This document shows, piece by piece, positions 17,104-26,039 of a stretch of 64,000 bases of DNA. A program made the position numbers and the translations under genes. Source of the stretch: Rivularia sp034931125 (lineage in GTDB: Bacteria > Cyanobacteriota > Cyanobacteriia > Cyanobacteriales > Nostocaceae); the NCBI RefSeq assembly GCF_034931125.1, contig NZ_JAYGHM010000039.1, positions 8,821 through 72,820 on the forward strand, read 5' to 3'. A model generated the notes under the pieces. That model was given only the letters and a program-made list of their open reading frames with translations, was not told the DNA's origin and did no database searches. Position 1 is the first letter of the stretch. The number at the start of each line of letters is the position of its first letter.

Positions 17104-18177
17104 ATGAAAACTATTAAGTCTACTAACTTTGATTTAGATTGGAATTGTATACTTTCTGATTATATAACTGCTGTAAATTGGTCTCCTGATGGTAGTACTT
17201 TGGCGATTAGTTCTGCTGCTGGGGAATTAAAGCTTTTTGTTGAAAATGAGTCGATCGCTTTACAAGAAGCAACAAATGCTTCTATTGATGGACTGAGTTT
17301 TTCTGGGGATGGGCAATTTATTGCTGTTGGCGGACAGGATGGTAAAGTAAAAATATGGGATACTTCTAATAATCAACTTATCACTACTTTAGAAAATGCT
17401 CCGGCTTGGATAGATCAATTAGCGTGGAGTCCCTGTCAAAATCTCTTGGCTTTTAGTTTAGGTCGTTACGTACAGATTTGGAACGCAGACATTCAAGAAA
17501 TTGTCATCACCTTAAATTTTGAAACATCTTCGGTACTAAGTATTGACTGGAGTCATGATGGTAAATTTCTTGCCGTTGCTGGTTATCAAGGTGTGAAAAT
17601 TTGGCGTTCTCATGAATGGGATGAAGATCCGTATTTCTTTAGCGTACCATCTGCTAGTGTCGCTGTTGTTTGGTCTGGGGATGGTAAATACCTTGCTTCG
17701 GGTAACATAGATAAAACCATCTGTGTATTAGAAACAAATTTTATTGTGAATGCCAAACAAGCCGAACCTTGGTTAATGCATGGTTTTCCTGGTAAAATCC
17801 GCCATTTAGCATGGTCAAAAGTTAGTACATCCAAACACGAGCCGTTACTCGCATCTGCTAGTGCAGAAGGTATAGTCGTTTGGGAAAAACAAGATGATGC
17901 ATCTTTGGGTTGGGGTGCGACTATATTAAGCAACCACTTCAATACTGTTGAAGCAATACAATTTGCACCCGATAGCTTGATGCTTGCTTCTGCTGCTGCT
18001 GACGGTTGGCTTTGTTTGTGGAAGAAAGCAAAAAAAATCGCGCAAACTTTCCAAGGTGCTTCTAAGGGTTTTTCATCTATTGCATGGCACCCCCAAGGTA
18101 ATAAAATTGCTGCTGGGGGTCAAAATGGAGAAGTAATAATTTGGTCTAAAGGTAGTCGTGGGGTGGGTTTTGCTTGA
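17104..18177 (+). CDS. WD40-repeat beta-propeller protein
   Basis: 357 aa with about seven WD40 blades: ITAVNWSPDGSTLAISS, IDGLSFSGDGQFIAVGG with GKVKIWD, IDQLAWSPCQNLLAFSL, VLSIDWSHDGKFLAVAG, VAVVWSGDGKYLASGN, VEAIQFAPDSLMLASAA and FSSIAWHPQGNKIAAGG. There is no signal peptide, so it is probably cytosolic. WD40 proteins are scaffolds. Its place right behind a Zur-boxed GTPase gene suggests a partner in metal delivery, but no catalytic function can be read from the sequence. Confidence 0.8.
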   Translation: MKTIKSTNFDLDWNCILSDYITAVNWSPDGSTLAISSAAGELKLFVENESIALQEATNASIDGLSFSGDGQFIAVGGQDGKVKIWDTSNNQLITTLENAPAWIDQLAWSPCQNLLAFSLGRYVQIWNADIQEIVITLNFETSSVLSIDWSHDGKFLAVAGYQGVKIWRSHEWDEDPYFFSVPSASVAVVWSGDGKYLASGNIDKTICVLETNFIVNAKQAEPWLMHGFPGKIRHLAWSKVSTSKHEPLLASASAEGIVVWEKQDDASLGWGATILSNHFNTVEAIQFAPDSLMLASAAADGWLCLWKKAKKIAQTFQGASKGFSSIAWHPQGNKIAAGGQNGEVIIWSKGSRGVGFA

Positions 18178-18301
18178 AATTTTATATTCACTTAATGATG
18201 TTTACAAGAGTCCAAACTCCCAACAGTTAAGTATTTCTCAGCTATGTGAATAAATTTGGGAAACTATTACTTTATGTAAAGTTGCAGAAAATACCTGCAA
18301 G

Positions 18302-18318
18302 ATAATGATTATCATTAT
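18302..18318. promoter_or_regulatory. Zur-type operator upstream of the 283-aa gene
   Basis: Perfect palindrome ATAATGAT-T-ATCATTAT, 40 bp before the chosen ATG at 18359. It lies inside the longer open frame, one reason for not using the upstream ATG at 18305. Confidence 0.85.
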
Positions 18319-18358
18319 TTGCGGCAACTACATTCGCATACTCAACATAGGAGAAAAA

Positions 18359-19210
18359 ATGTCGCTAGATTTTAATGAGAATATTGTTGAAGAAACTGTT
18401 AGTAATGTCAGCACAGCAACTTTTTCTACCGCTACCAAAGATTTATCTTCAACTAATATATGTTTGATTGAAGGTGAACAAGCAATAGCAGTAAATCAAC
18501 TTCCTCAATCTTGGCAAGATATTTATGCAGCCAATTCTAATACGAAACTTTCCGACCCGCAAGCATATGTGAAGATGGCACAACTATTTCTTCACAAAAT
18601 GTCGAATGGCGATGTAGATTTATTTAATGAATCGAAATCAGAACATCTCAAACCTGCTTTTTGTGAAATTTTTGGTAGTCTTGCTTGGGAAGCACTTGAG
18701 TTTTATGGTGAGGATTTTAAAGTTGAGAAATATCCTGACTTTGACTTGATTAAAAAGGAGATTTTATCAGAAGAAGATTGCGACGAACGCAAAAAGATAT
18801 TAGAAATAGGTAAGGCCCTGTTTGAAGAGTTCGGATACGACTTACCCGCTTCTTTTTATCACGTACATCTAGCACCTATTTACAGAGAAGAAGTTTCAGA
18901 AATTCGCCCTTTGAGATTTTCCGAACCAGATAAAAACAATGCTCGTGCGTGGGATGCTTCTTTACACGGTCAAAAAGTATTTCCTATTCAATTAACCGTG
19001 CAAAGTATATCTTCTAAACACGGATTTTTCCAAGAACATGGTTGTGGATGTAACCACGCTATGACGAGAGTTGGTGCTACAGATACCGCTTTTGATTATC
19101 AGATCCGTCCCGAAATGCGAACAACATGGATTAGAGATTTTATTTGGACAATCTGGTATGAGTATGCATTTTTTAAATTTACTCCTGTAACTCGTTTCTT
19201 GATTGGTTAG
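18359..19210 (+). CDS. conserved-looking unknown protein, zinc-regulated
   Basis: 283 aa. Start chosen at ATG 18359 because AGGAG lies 7 bp upstream and the Zur box sits between this ATG and the in-frame ATG at 18305. I recognise no family. Visible features are a Ser/Thr-rich N-terminus, a helical middle (AYVKMAQLFLHKMSNGDVDL) and a C-terminal His/Cys cluster, KHGFFQEHGCGCNH followed by AMTRVG, which could bind a metal. No signal peptide or membrane segment before the end (WYEYAFFKF). It may be a zinc store, chaperone or zinc-sparing enzyme; none is shown. A hairpin terminator follows. Confidence 0.7.
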   Translation: MSLDFNENIVEETVSNVSTATFSTATKDLSSTNICLIEGEQAIAVNQLPQSWQDIYAANSNTKLSDPQAYVKMAQLFLHKMSNGDVDLFNESKSEHLKPAFCEIFGSLAWEALEFYGEDFKVEKYPDFDLIKKEILSEEDCDERKKILEIGKALFEEFGYDLPASFYHVHLAPIYREEVSEIRPLRFSEPDKNNARAWDASLHGQKVFPIQLTVQSISSKHGFFQEHGCGCNHAMTRVGATDTAFDYQIRPEMRTTWIRDFIWTIWYEYAFFKFTPVTRFLIG

Positions 19211-19253
19211 TTGTTAGTAAAGCAATCATAATAAGCAACACAGTTATTAAAAC

Positions 19254-19292
19254 ATCCTGGAGGAAGCAGATTCTTCAGGATTTATTTTTTGC
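19254..19292 (+). terminator. Rho-independent terminator after the 283-aa gene
   Basis: Imperfect stem ATCCTGGAGGAA / TTCTTCAGGAT with a 5-nt loop, followed by TTATTTTTT. It ends the transcript of the preceding gene before the next operator. Confidence 0.6.
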
Positions 19293-19394
19293 TAATTTAA
19301 GTAGATCACTGTATCCATAATTTCAATTAATCATGTTAATAAGTTTATTTCAAACAAATAAAGAATTTATCTTCCAAAAGAAAGATTTATGACA

Positions 19395-19412
19395 AAAATG
19401 ATTCTCATTCTC
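19395..19412. promoter_or_regulatory. Zur-type operator upstream of the zinc-ribbon gene
   Basis: AATGA-TTC-TCATT at 19397-19409, about 50 bp before ATG 19461. The core is identical to the box before thrS. Confidence 0.75.
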
Positions 19413-19460
19413 AAGTAATATGTTATATTGAAAGCGTTTTAAATAAAGAGAATTTTAATC

Positions 19461-19721
19461 ATGTTTAATTCTTCAAAATCGGCTTATCCCAGTCATTCTA
19501 AAATGTTAAAAAGCCTTTTTTCAGAAGCATATAAAACCGCAAAGCAAGGCTTATGCGGCGATAGAGTTTTAGCAGATAATAAAACTGTAGAAGACAGGCT
19601 AAAAATATGTTCAACTTGCGAAAAGTTTGATGAGAAAGAGAAACGTTGTACTATTTGTGGATGCTTTATGATGGTCAAAGCTAATCTTGAAGCTTCTAAT
19701 TGTCCGGATGGTAAATGGTAA
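19461..19721 (+). CDS. small zinc-ribbon protein, zinc-regulated
   Basis: 86 aa. The C-terminal half has CSTCEKFDEKEKRCTICGC, then a final Cys in ASNCPDGKW: two CxxC knuckles plus extra cysteines, a zinc-ribbon-like arrangement similar to small DUF6171-type proteins. The N-terminal half is basic and helical. A Zur box in the promoter suggests it is made when zinc is scarce, which is odd for a zinc-binding protein unless it scavenges or transfers zinc. The protein is monocistronic by position; the next gene converges on it. Confidence 0.7.
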   Translation: MFNSSKSAYPSHSKMLKSLFSEAYKTAKQGLCGDRVLADNKTVEDRLKICSTCEKFDEKEKRCTICGCFMMVKANLEASNCPDGKW

Positions 19722-19742
19722 AAAAATGGCTATTTTATTTTA

Positions 19743-20981
19743 TTAGGCTGACTTAGCTTGATTCTCAGTAATGTTTGATTTAATAATGGCTTTAAGCATT
19801 TTCTGACTAGCCATTCTTGCACCTGATAAATTTCGGGCTGTTGGTCCGATTTGCAAAGCCCCTAAACCACCCATAATAAATAACGAACAACCACACCAAC
19901 GCAGGTTATCATCTAAAACAGGTAAACCATTTACTACAGGAATCGGATATGCCCTGATAATTTCCTTTAATAAGGGTTCGGAGTTGACATCGAAATAGGT
20001 TCCAGTAGATAACCAAATGCGATCGCATTCATATTTTCCATCGGTAAATTTCACCACCCAATGATTATCTCTCCATTGGGCTGTAACTACCTGAGTATTT
20101 TCAAGGATTTTTAACTTACCACTACGTACTTGTTGCCGTAGTTTTATTCCCATTGCAGGTGTCATCGAGCCACCGTTTCTAGCTTGCTGAATCATTGCAA
20201 AGCGCTTCACAAAATCTGGCTCGGCAAAAAATCCTCTGAGATATTTTGGTCCTAACCAACCCGCATCAGCATCAAATCCTTTTTCTTGCATCTGTCGTCG
20301 GATGGATATTTGCACTTCTGCCCCGCGAGATATTGCACCTACCGCTAAATGTCCGCTTGTTAGCCCTCCACCGATAATCAGTACTCTTTCACCAGCTAAA
20401 TCTAGATTGCGTAAATCTATTGCATGGGAATGACTCAGCCTGTCTTGGGGATATTTTGAATTAATCTGATTTACCCAATCGGGTATTTGTAGTTGACTGC
20501 TACCAGTTGCTAATACTACCCGACGAGCTATGATTGATTTTCCCGAATCGAACCATAAACGGAACCTGGGAAATAAAGGATTATGCAATGGCTGAATCCG
20601 AACTACCCTTTCATCTACAACTGTATTCTCTAGTTCCCAACGATGAATTATATCCTGACCAAAACTGTTAAATAGCCCAGTTCCTGGTAAATCGTAGGGG
20701 GGAAAAAACTCATTTCCACGAGACTCTGCGAACTTACGTAACGCAAAAGGATTCGGGTCTGAATGGTGAACCGCAGGGGAACGTAAATGCGGTATTTCTA
20801 ATGCTGCAAATTGATGCTCCCATTGACTCATCCATTTCCCACTAGGGTCAAATACTGTAATTCTAGGACGGATCTTTTGCCGTTTCTGTAGCAGATGAGT
20901 GACTAAAGCAAGAGCGTGAGGTCCAGCACCAATAATTGCCAAGTCAATTCTTCTCAAAAGGTGTGGTAGAAAAATTTCCAT
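19743..20981 (-). CDS. FAD/NAD(P)-binding oxidoreductase (SidA/lysine-monooxygenase-like)
   Basis: 412 aa. The FAD fingerprint GAGPHALALV (residues about 18-27) starts the protein and a second dinucleotide motif IGGGLTSGHLAVGA is near residue 204. The DPSGKWMSQW and HLRSPAVHH segments resemble N-hydroxylating or baeyer-villiger-like flavoproteins, and LATGSSQLQIP fits NADPH-dependent monooxygenases. The substrate is unknown. A perfect Zur box lies 14 bp upstream of the start, in the gap behind znuB, so it can be expressed alone or with the znuCB transcript. A metallophore-modifying role is possible but only a guess. Confidence 0.7.
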   Translation of the reverse strand: MEIFLPHLLRRIDLAIIGAGPHALALVTHLLQKRQKIRPRITVFDPSGKWMSQWEHQFAALEIPHLRSPAVHHSDPNPFALRKFAESRGNEFFPPYDLPGTGLFNSFGQDIIHRWELENTVVDERVVRIQPLHNPLFPRFRLWFDSGKSIIARRVVLATGSSQLQIPDWVNQINSKYPQDRLSHSHAIDLRNLDLAGERVLIIGGGLTSGHLAVGAISRGAEVQISIRRQMQEKGFDADAGWLGPKYLRGFFAEPDFVKRFAMIQQARNGGSMTPAMGIKLRQQVRSGKLKILENTQVVTAQWRDNHWVVKFTDGKYECDRIWLSTGTYFDVNSEPLLKEIIRAYPIPVVNGLPVLDDNLRWCGCSLFIMGGLGALQIGPTARNLSGARMASQKMLKAIIKSNITENQAKSA

Positions 20982-20994
20982 AAATCTTATATAT

Positions 20995-21013
20995 AATGAT
21001 AATCGTTATCATT
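20995..21013. promoter_or_regulatory. Zur-type operator upstream of the FAD enzyme gene
   Basis: Perfect 8-3-8 palindrome AATGATAA-TCG-TTATCATT, between the znuB stop and the flavoprotein start (minus strand). Confidence 0.85.
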
Positions 21014-21019
21014 TTAGCA

Positions 21020-21919
21020 TTAGATTTCAAAAAGATGTCCAACTTTTTTAGAACTATTTTTCTTTCTTTTAGGACGAGTTAATATTCCCTGAGTTGGGCT
21101 GAATAATAAGAAGAATAAAAATAATCCGCAAATAACTAATACAATCGATGCTCCTGAAGGTACATTTTGGTAATAGCTAATATATAAACCGCCGACGCTA
21201 CCAATAATACCGATCGCAGAACCTAAAAGCATCATTTGGTGAAGTTCTTTAACTAACAAATAAGCCGTAACTCCAGAACCAATTAATAAAGAAATTACTA
21301 ACACTACTCCCACAGCTTGCATACTGGCAATAATTGTTAATGTAATTGCTGCCGTCAAGCCAAATTTAATCATATTTGTCGGCAATCCACTGGCTTGTGC
21401 GCCTAATGGATCAAAAGTATAAAATAGCAATTCTTTATAACAAATTTTAACTAAAACTAAAGTGACAACTGTAATTATTAAAGTCCGCCAAACATCATCT
21501 GTTGTAACTCCTAAAATATCCCCAAATAAAAAATGATGTAAATCAACTTTACTTTTCAACACGCTAATTAGCATGATACCCAATGCTAAGAAACCCGAAA
21601 AAACCAAAGCCATCGCAGCATCAACTTTGACGCGAGACTGAGATTCGATCCAAGCTATAACAAAAGTGCTGAAAGTTCCGGAAATAAACGCACCTAAGAA
21701 AATATCAACTCCAAGAAATATTGCGATCGCAAGTCCGGGTAATACAGCATGAGCAATCACATCACCGAGTATTCCCTGACGCTGTACTATCAGATAAGAG
21801 CCAACAACAGAGCATAGAATACCTAAACAAATCGCAATAAATAAAGCATCTCGAATAAACCCAAAACTCAGCGGTTCTAATAGCAAATTCAACATTATTA
21901 ATAACTGATAATTGTTCAC
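21020..21919 (-). CDS. znuB: zinc ABC transporter permease ZnuB
   Basis: 299 aa with eight or nine hydrophobic segments. ICLGILCSVVGSYLIVQRQG and ILGDVIAHAVLPGLAIA are hallmark sequences of the ZnuB/MntB (ABC-3) permease family. The first in-frame codon is GTG 21919, three bases after the znuC stop; an ATG at 21895 (MLNLLLEPLSF) is a plausible alternative start. It sits in the inner membrane with ZnuC and receives zinc from ZnuA. The C-terminus is basic (RPKRKKNSSKK). Confidence 0.85.
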   Translation of the reverse strand: MNNYQLLIMLNLLLEPLSFGFIRDALFIAICLGILCSVVGSYLIVQRQGILGDVIAHAVLPGLAIAIFLGVDIFLGAFISGTFSTFVIAWIESQSRVKVDAAMALVFSGFLALGIMLISVLKSKVDLHHFLFGDILGVTTDDVWRTLIITVVTLVLVKICYKELLFYTFDPLGAQASGLPTNMIKFGLTAAITLTIIASMQAVGVVLVISLLIGSGVTAYLLVKELHQMMLLGSAIGIIGSVGGLYISYYQNVPSGASIVLVICGLFLFFLLFSPTQGILTRPKRKKNSSKKVGHLFEI

Positions 21920-21922
21920 TGC

Positions 21923-22660
21923 TTAAGCTGATTTCTGTTCCCGATTTAGAAATAAAATATTATTTCCATAGGCTCGCTGTAAATTTTCACTTGTCACAAC
22001 TTCTTTAACAGAACCGTCGGCAATAATCTGTTTATTTAATAAAAGTAAATGGTCACATTTTGTCAAGGTATCACCTAAATCGTGGGTAATCAAAATCAAG
22101 ATTTTACCATCCCGTTTTAATTCATTAAAAATATCAAAAATTATATCTTCAGTATATTTATCAACACCAATAAACGGCTCGTCAAAAAAGAATAAATCTG
22201 CTTGCTGTGCTAAAGCTCTAGCTAAAAATACTCGCTGCTGCTGTCCCCCGGATAATTCACCAATTTGACGGGAACGCAATTCCCACATCCCCACTCTCTC
22301 CAACGCAGATTTCACTATTTCTTTTGACCTACGATTTGGTTGACGAAACCAGCCCGTATATGCAGTACGTGCCATCATCACCACCGAAAGCACCGTAATC
22401 GGATATTCCCAGTCTACTTGAGTTCTTTGGGGTACATAAGCAATCGAATTCAACTGCTTTTTGACTGGACTGTTACGAAACTTAATTATTCCACCTGTAG
22501 AAGGAATCAAACCCAGTATTGCTTTGACTAAAGTACTCTTCCCCGCACCATTTGGACCGATTACACCAATCATCTGTCCGGGGAAAATGCGAAAACTGAC
22601 ATCTTCAATAGCTACTACTCCCCGATAATCTACATCCAAATGCTCTACTTCTAACACCAT
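21923..22660 (-). CDS. znuC: zinc ABC transporter ATPase ZnuC
   Basis: 245 aa. Walker A GPNGAGKST (residues 36-44), Q-loop YVPQRTQVDWEYP typical of manganese/zinc importers, signature LSGGQQQRVFLARALAQ, Walker B LFFFDEPFIGVD and switch His ITHDLGD. It is the first gene of the znuC-znuB pair and diverges from znuA; the 109-bp gap contains the operator. The family includes Mn importers, but the Zur box and the znuA His-loop argue for zinc. Confidence 0.9.
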   Translation of the reverse strand: MVLEVEHLDVDYRGVVAIEDVSFRIFPGQMIGVIGPNGAGKSTLVKAILGLIPSTGGIIKFRNSPVKKQLNSIAYVPQRTQVDWEYPITVLSVVMMARTAYTGWFRQPNRRSKEIVKSALERVGMWELRSRQIGELSGGQQQRVFLARALAQQADLFFFDEPFIGVDKYTEDIIFDIFNELKRDGKILILITHDLGDTLTKCDHLLLLNKQIIADGSVKEVVTSENLQRAYGNNILFLNREQKSA

Positions 22661-22670
22661 TTTCTCCTGT

Positions 22671-22687
22671 ATGATAGTGATTATTAT
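22671..22687. promoter_or_regulatory. weaker Zur-like half-palindrome before znuC
   Basis: ATGATAGTGATTATTA lies about 11-27 bp upstream of znuC and resembles the main box with two mismatches between arms. It may be a second contact site for the divergent promoters. Confidence 0.4.
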
Positions 22688-22729
22688 TTATGTTAAAAAT
22701 CTACTTCCCTTAGTACCGTAGCTGCTGTA

Positions 22730-22744
22730 TGATAACGATTATCA
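22730..22744. promoter_or_regulatory. Zur-type operator between znuC and znuA
   Basis: TGATAA-CGA-TTATCA, a perfect 6-3-6 palindrome that agrees with the TGATAATNATTATCA type described for cyanobacterial Zur. It can control both divergent genes. Confidence 0.85.
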
Positions 22745-22769
22745 TTCTACTGTATTATTGTTATAAGTG

Positions 22770-23822
22770 ATGTTTAGAAAAATACCCCTCAATAGGATCT
22801 GTTTGCAGCAGCGCTTCGCGATCGCAACATTAACTTTGGCTATTGGTTTAATTAGCTGCGGTGAAACCCCATCCGTTAATTCCAACACTAAGACCAGAGA
22901 AAATACTGCTGTAAACACTAGCAGTACTACAACGGGAGAACGTCCCCTGGTTGTAGCGACTACAAGTGTACTTTGTGACTTGATTAAGCAAGTTGCAGCC
23001 GAAACTGTTGACTTGAAATGTTTGGTAGATGCTGGAGCAGATCCTCATACCTATCAACCCAAATCAGAAGACCGCAAAGCGATCGAGCAAGCTAATTTGG
23101 TTTTATACGGTGGTTACAATTTTGAACCCAGTATTATTAAGTTAATTAAAGCCAGCAGCAATACAGCCCCAAAAGTTGCGGTACATGAAGTTGCTGTTCC
23201 CAAACCGATTATTGGGGAAGAACACGACCACGAGCATGAGGGAGAGAAACACTCTGAGAAAGAAAAAGCACCAGACCCCCATGTATGGCATAATGCCCAA
23301 AATGGTGTGCAGATGGTGGAAGCGATTCGGAGTAATTTAGAGAAAGTTGCTCCAAATAACGCTCAGTTATATGCAGTTAATGCCGAAAAAGTGACCGGGG
23401 AAATCAAACAAATAGATAGCTGGATTAAGCAAAATATAGCGACAATCCCTGCTAATCAGCGTAAATTAGTCACCACTCATGACGCTTTAGGTTACTACAC
23501 TCAGGCTTATAACATTAATTATGAGGGTGCTATAGAAGGTTTGAGTACCGAAGCAGAGCCAACAGCAGCGAGAATTGCCGAACTATCAAAAGAAATTAAG
23601 CAAGAGAAGGTACCGACAATTTTTGCTGAAAGCACTCATAGTCCCAAATTGATCGAACAAGTTGCCAAAGAAGCAAATGTGAAAGTTTCTGAGGAAAAAA
23701 TATACGCTGATGGCTTAGGGGAACAAGGAACGGATGTCGATACCTATCAGAAAATGTTGATTGCGAATACTAAAGCCATTGTGGATGGTTTGGGAGGTAA
23801 ATATACGGCTTTTCAGAAATAA
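22770..23822 (+). CDS. znuA: zinc-binding periplasmic protein ZnuA
   Basis: About 350 aa. The start is taken at ATG 22770; a GTG lies immediately before it. The signal ends in LIGLISCGE, a lipobox, so it is probably a lipoprotein. The cluster A-1 metal-ABC binding domain shows ADPHTYQPK, the His-rich zinc loop GEEHDHEHEGEKHSEKEK, PDPHVWHNA, TTHDALGYY and a C-terminal VDTYQKML. These supply the His ligands and the loop that distinguish ZnuA from Mn-binding relatives. It captures zinc in the periplasm for ZnuBC. Confidence 0.9.
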   Translation: MFRKIPLNRICLQQRFAIATLTLAIGLISCGETPSVNSNTKTRENTAVNTSSTTTGERPLVVATTSVLCDLIKQVAAETVDLKCLVDAGADPHTYQPKSEDRKAIEQANLVLYGGYNFEPSIIKLIKASSNTAPKVAVHEVAVPKPIIGEEHDHEHEGEKHSEKEKAPDPHVWHNAQNGVQMVEAIRSNLEKVAPNNAQLYAVNAEKVTGEIKQIDSWIKQNIATIPANQRKLVTTHDALGYYTQAYNINYEGAIEGLSTEAEPTAARIAELSKEIKQEKVPTIFAESTHSPKLIEQVAKEANVKVSEEKIYADGLGEQGTDVDTYQKMLIANTKAIVDGLGGKYTAFQK

Positions 23823-23967
23823 TAATTGATCGTATCTGTTTTATTCGTCATCAATAGTTAATCGACATCAGGGTTAAAAATAGATGGCGTAAATATCGTA
23901 ACGTCGTGTACATTTGTTCGTATCTCTGTATTTGTTAAAATCTAAGTGTGAGGAGAAAATAACCATA

Positions 23968-25536
23968 ATGAAAAGCTTGTGGAAGTTTTTACTAGTTATT
24001 CCCGTCGTATTTACAACATCTTTATTAATTAACGATAGCGTAATTGCCCAAACTCAAACCCAAGAAGAAACATTAGAACAAGCATTAGAACAAGTTACTT
24101 CTGTTTCTCAATTTTCTGACGTGCAGCCAACAGATTGGGCATTTCAAGCACTACAGTCTTTAGTGGAACGTTACGGCTGTATTGCTGGATATCCAAATAG
24201 CACCTACAGAGGAAACCGAGCTTTAACAAGATACGAATTTGCAGCAGGTTTGAGTGCTTGTTTGGATCGATTTAACGATTTGCTTTTAACCTCTACTGCC
24301 GATATAGTAACTAAAGAAGACCTTGCAACCCTACAAAGGCTACAAGAAGAATTTTCTGCTGAATTAGCAACATTGCGTGGTAGGGTAGATGCGGTAGAAG
24401 CAAGAACGGCTCAAATAGAAGCAAATCAATTTTCTACAACTTCTAAACTTGAAGGTGAAGTAGTTGTGGGAATTACAGATGTATTTGAAGGGGATACAAA
24501 CGACGAGAATACCGCATTAGGTGTAAGAGCAAGAATTAACTTTGTAACCAGCTTCACAGGAAAAGATACTCTTTACACCAGACTGCAAAGCAATAATATA
24601 GTTGCTCCCGATATTGGTACAAGTGAAGGAAGTTTAGCCTTTGCTGGTGAGAGCGGAGATAACAACATTGAATTAGATGCACTGTGGTACAGTTTTCCCC
24701 TAACTAAAAGCACTAACGTCATCGCGATCGCAAATGCAGGTGCAGCTGATGACGTTGTAGATACAGTCAATTTGTTTGATGGTGATGGTACAGAGGGAGC
24801 TTTATCTAGCTTTGGTACTCGTAACCCCATCTATGGAGCAATGGATGGTGCGGGTTTGGGAGTTACTCAAGAGTTCGGTAAAAATTTGTCTTTGAGTTTG
24901 GCTTATTTAGCTGGTTCTGGAAGCGACCCCAGTACCGATAATGGTTTATTTAACGGCTCCTACGGTGCATTAGCACAACTAACATTTGCACCAAGCGATC
25001 GCTTTAAGGTTGGTTTAACTTATATCAATTCTTACAACCAGTTCAATGGTGCTGGTAGTAATGCTTCTAACTTTAATACAGTTTCACCATTAGATAACCT
25101 ATCTACTTTGGCAGATACTCCTTTTAGTGCCGATTCCTATGGTATCCAAGCGTCATTAGGGATAAGTAAAAACCTGGTGTTAGGTGGTTGGGCTGGTTAC
25201 ACTAATGCTCGTAATTTAACGACATCAGCTGCTTTTCCAGACCGTGGAGAAGCAGAGATATGGAACTGGGCTGTAACTTTAGGATTACCCGATCTGGGTA
25301 AAAAAGGTAACTTAGCTGGGATTATCTTCGGTATGGAACCCAGACTTACTAGTTCTAGTATTGATGGTTTAGAGAAAGACCAAGATACTTCTTATCATAT
25401 TGAAGCATTTTATCAGTACAAGATTAATGACAATATTGCCGTTACTCCTGGTGTAATCTGGTTAACTGCACCAGACCATAATGAGAATAATAATGATGTA
25501 GTGATTGGTACTTTTAGAACTACCTTTACTTTCTAG
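23968..25536 (+). CDS. SLH-domain outer-membrane porin (iron-uptake-porin type)
   Basis: 522 aa from ATG 23968, preferred over the upstream TTG/ATG because AGGAG precedes it and a clean signal peptide follows (KSLWKFLLVIPVVFTTSLL, cleaved after VIAQ). Residues about 50-115 are an S-layer homology domain (FSDVQPTDWAFQALQSLVER, YGCIAGYPNSTYRGNRALTR), then a coiled coil (LQEEFSAELATLRGRVDAVE), then an OprB-like beta barrel ending in TFRTTFTF. Cyanobacterial porins of this type pass small solutes and ions. Following znuA directly, 145 bp later, it is a candidate zinc-entry porin for the same system. Confidence 0.8.
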   Translation: MKSLWKFLLVIPVVFTTSLLINDSVIAQTQTQEETLEQALEQVTSVSQFSDVQPTDWAFQALQSLVERYGCIAGYPNSTYRGNRALTRYEFAAGLSACLDRFNDLLLTSTADIVTKEDLATLQRLQEEFSAELATLRGRVDAVEARTAQIEANQFSTTSKLEGEVVVGITDVFEGDTNDENTALGVRARINFVTSFTGKDTLYTRLQSNNIVAPDIGTSEGSLAFAGESGDNNIELDALWYSFPLTKSTNVIAIANAGAADDVVDTVNLFDGDGTEGALSSFGTRNPIYGAMDGAGLGVTQEFGKNLSLSLAYLAGSGSDPSTDNGLFNGSYGALAQLTFAPSDRFKVGLTYINSYNQFNGAGSNASNFNTVSPLDNLSTLADTPFSADSYGIQASLGISKNLVLGGWAGYTNARNLTTSAAFPDRGEAEIWNWAVTLGLPDLGKKGNLAGIIFGMEPRLTSSSIDGLEKDQDTSYHIEAFYQYKINDNIAVTPGVIWLTAPDHNENNNDVVIGTFRTTFTF

Positions 25537-25573
25537 AAATTGAAACTCTAGAGTTCAACAATATTTACTCAAC

Positions 25574-25602
25574 AATCTACCACATAAGTTATGTGGTAGA
25601 TT
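25574..25602 (+). terminator. perfect hairpin after the porin gene
   Basis: AATCTACCACATAA / TTATGTGGTAGATT, 14 bp perfect around one base, 37 bp after the porin stop. No strong T-tract follows, so it may be an RNA-stabilising hairpin rather than a classical terminator. Confidence 0.5.
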
Positions 25603-26039
25603 GCTAGTACAGTGGGCGCGTAAGTAAGATACCCATCTGAAAATGACGTGAGTTCAATGTTCACTCCTTCAATTGCTGTTTAATTAAAAGCTCGACCGCT
25701 CCACCGCTCCACCGCTATAAGAAAGGCAATGAACGTTTGGGGATTTAATCCCCAACTTTCTGGGCTTACACCGCTTTAAAGTCGGTGGGGTATTAAACCC
25801 TGCGCCCAGCCCCACCGCTAAAAGCTAAAAGCTAGATCATAAATAAGCTTATTACATGGATTTTTCGTGAGGTGAGAAGTCGGGTTTTTAGGATAAATCT
25901 CTGTATTAACAGACAAATAAGAGTAAAAACCCGACTTCTGTGATAGTTGTCGAATTGACGTTAATCTGAGTCTAAAAAATGGGTACGCTATTTAAGCCGT
26001 ATGGTACTAATTTATTAATACCGGATATCGCAAAGAAAA
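25603..26039. repeat. non-coding gap with dispersed repeats
   Basis: No supported gene. It holds a CACCGCTC direct repeat (25695-25715), a perfect hairpin TTGGGGATT/AATCCCCAA (25737-25755), and a 65-bp inverted-repeat unit at 25875-25939 whose arms AGAAGTCGGGTTTTTA are a common cyanobacterial miniature-element end. Confidence 0.6.

Noticed and set aside
18305..18358. Upstream ATG for the 283-aa protein
   Set aside because: It lies within the Zur operator and has no RBS; the ATG at 18359 has AGGAG at proper distance.
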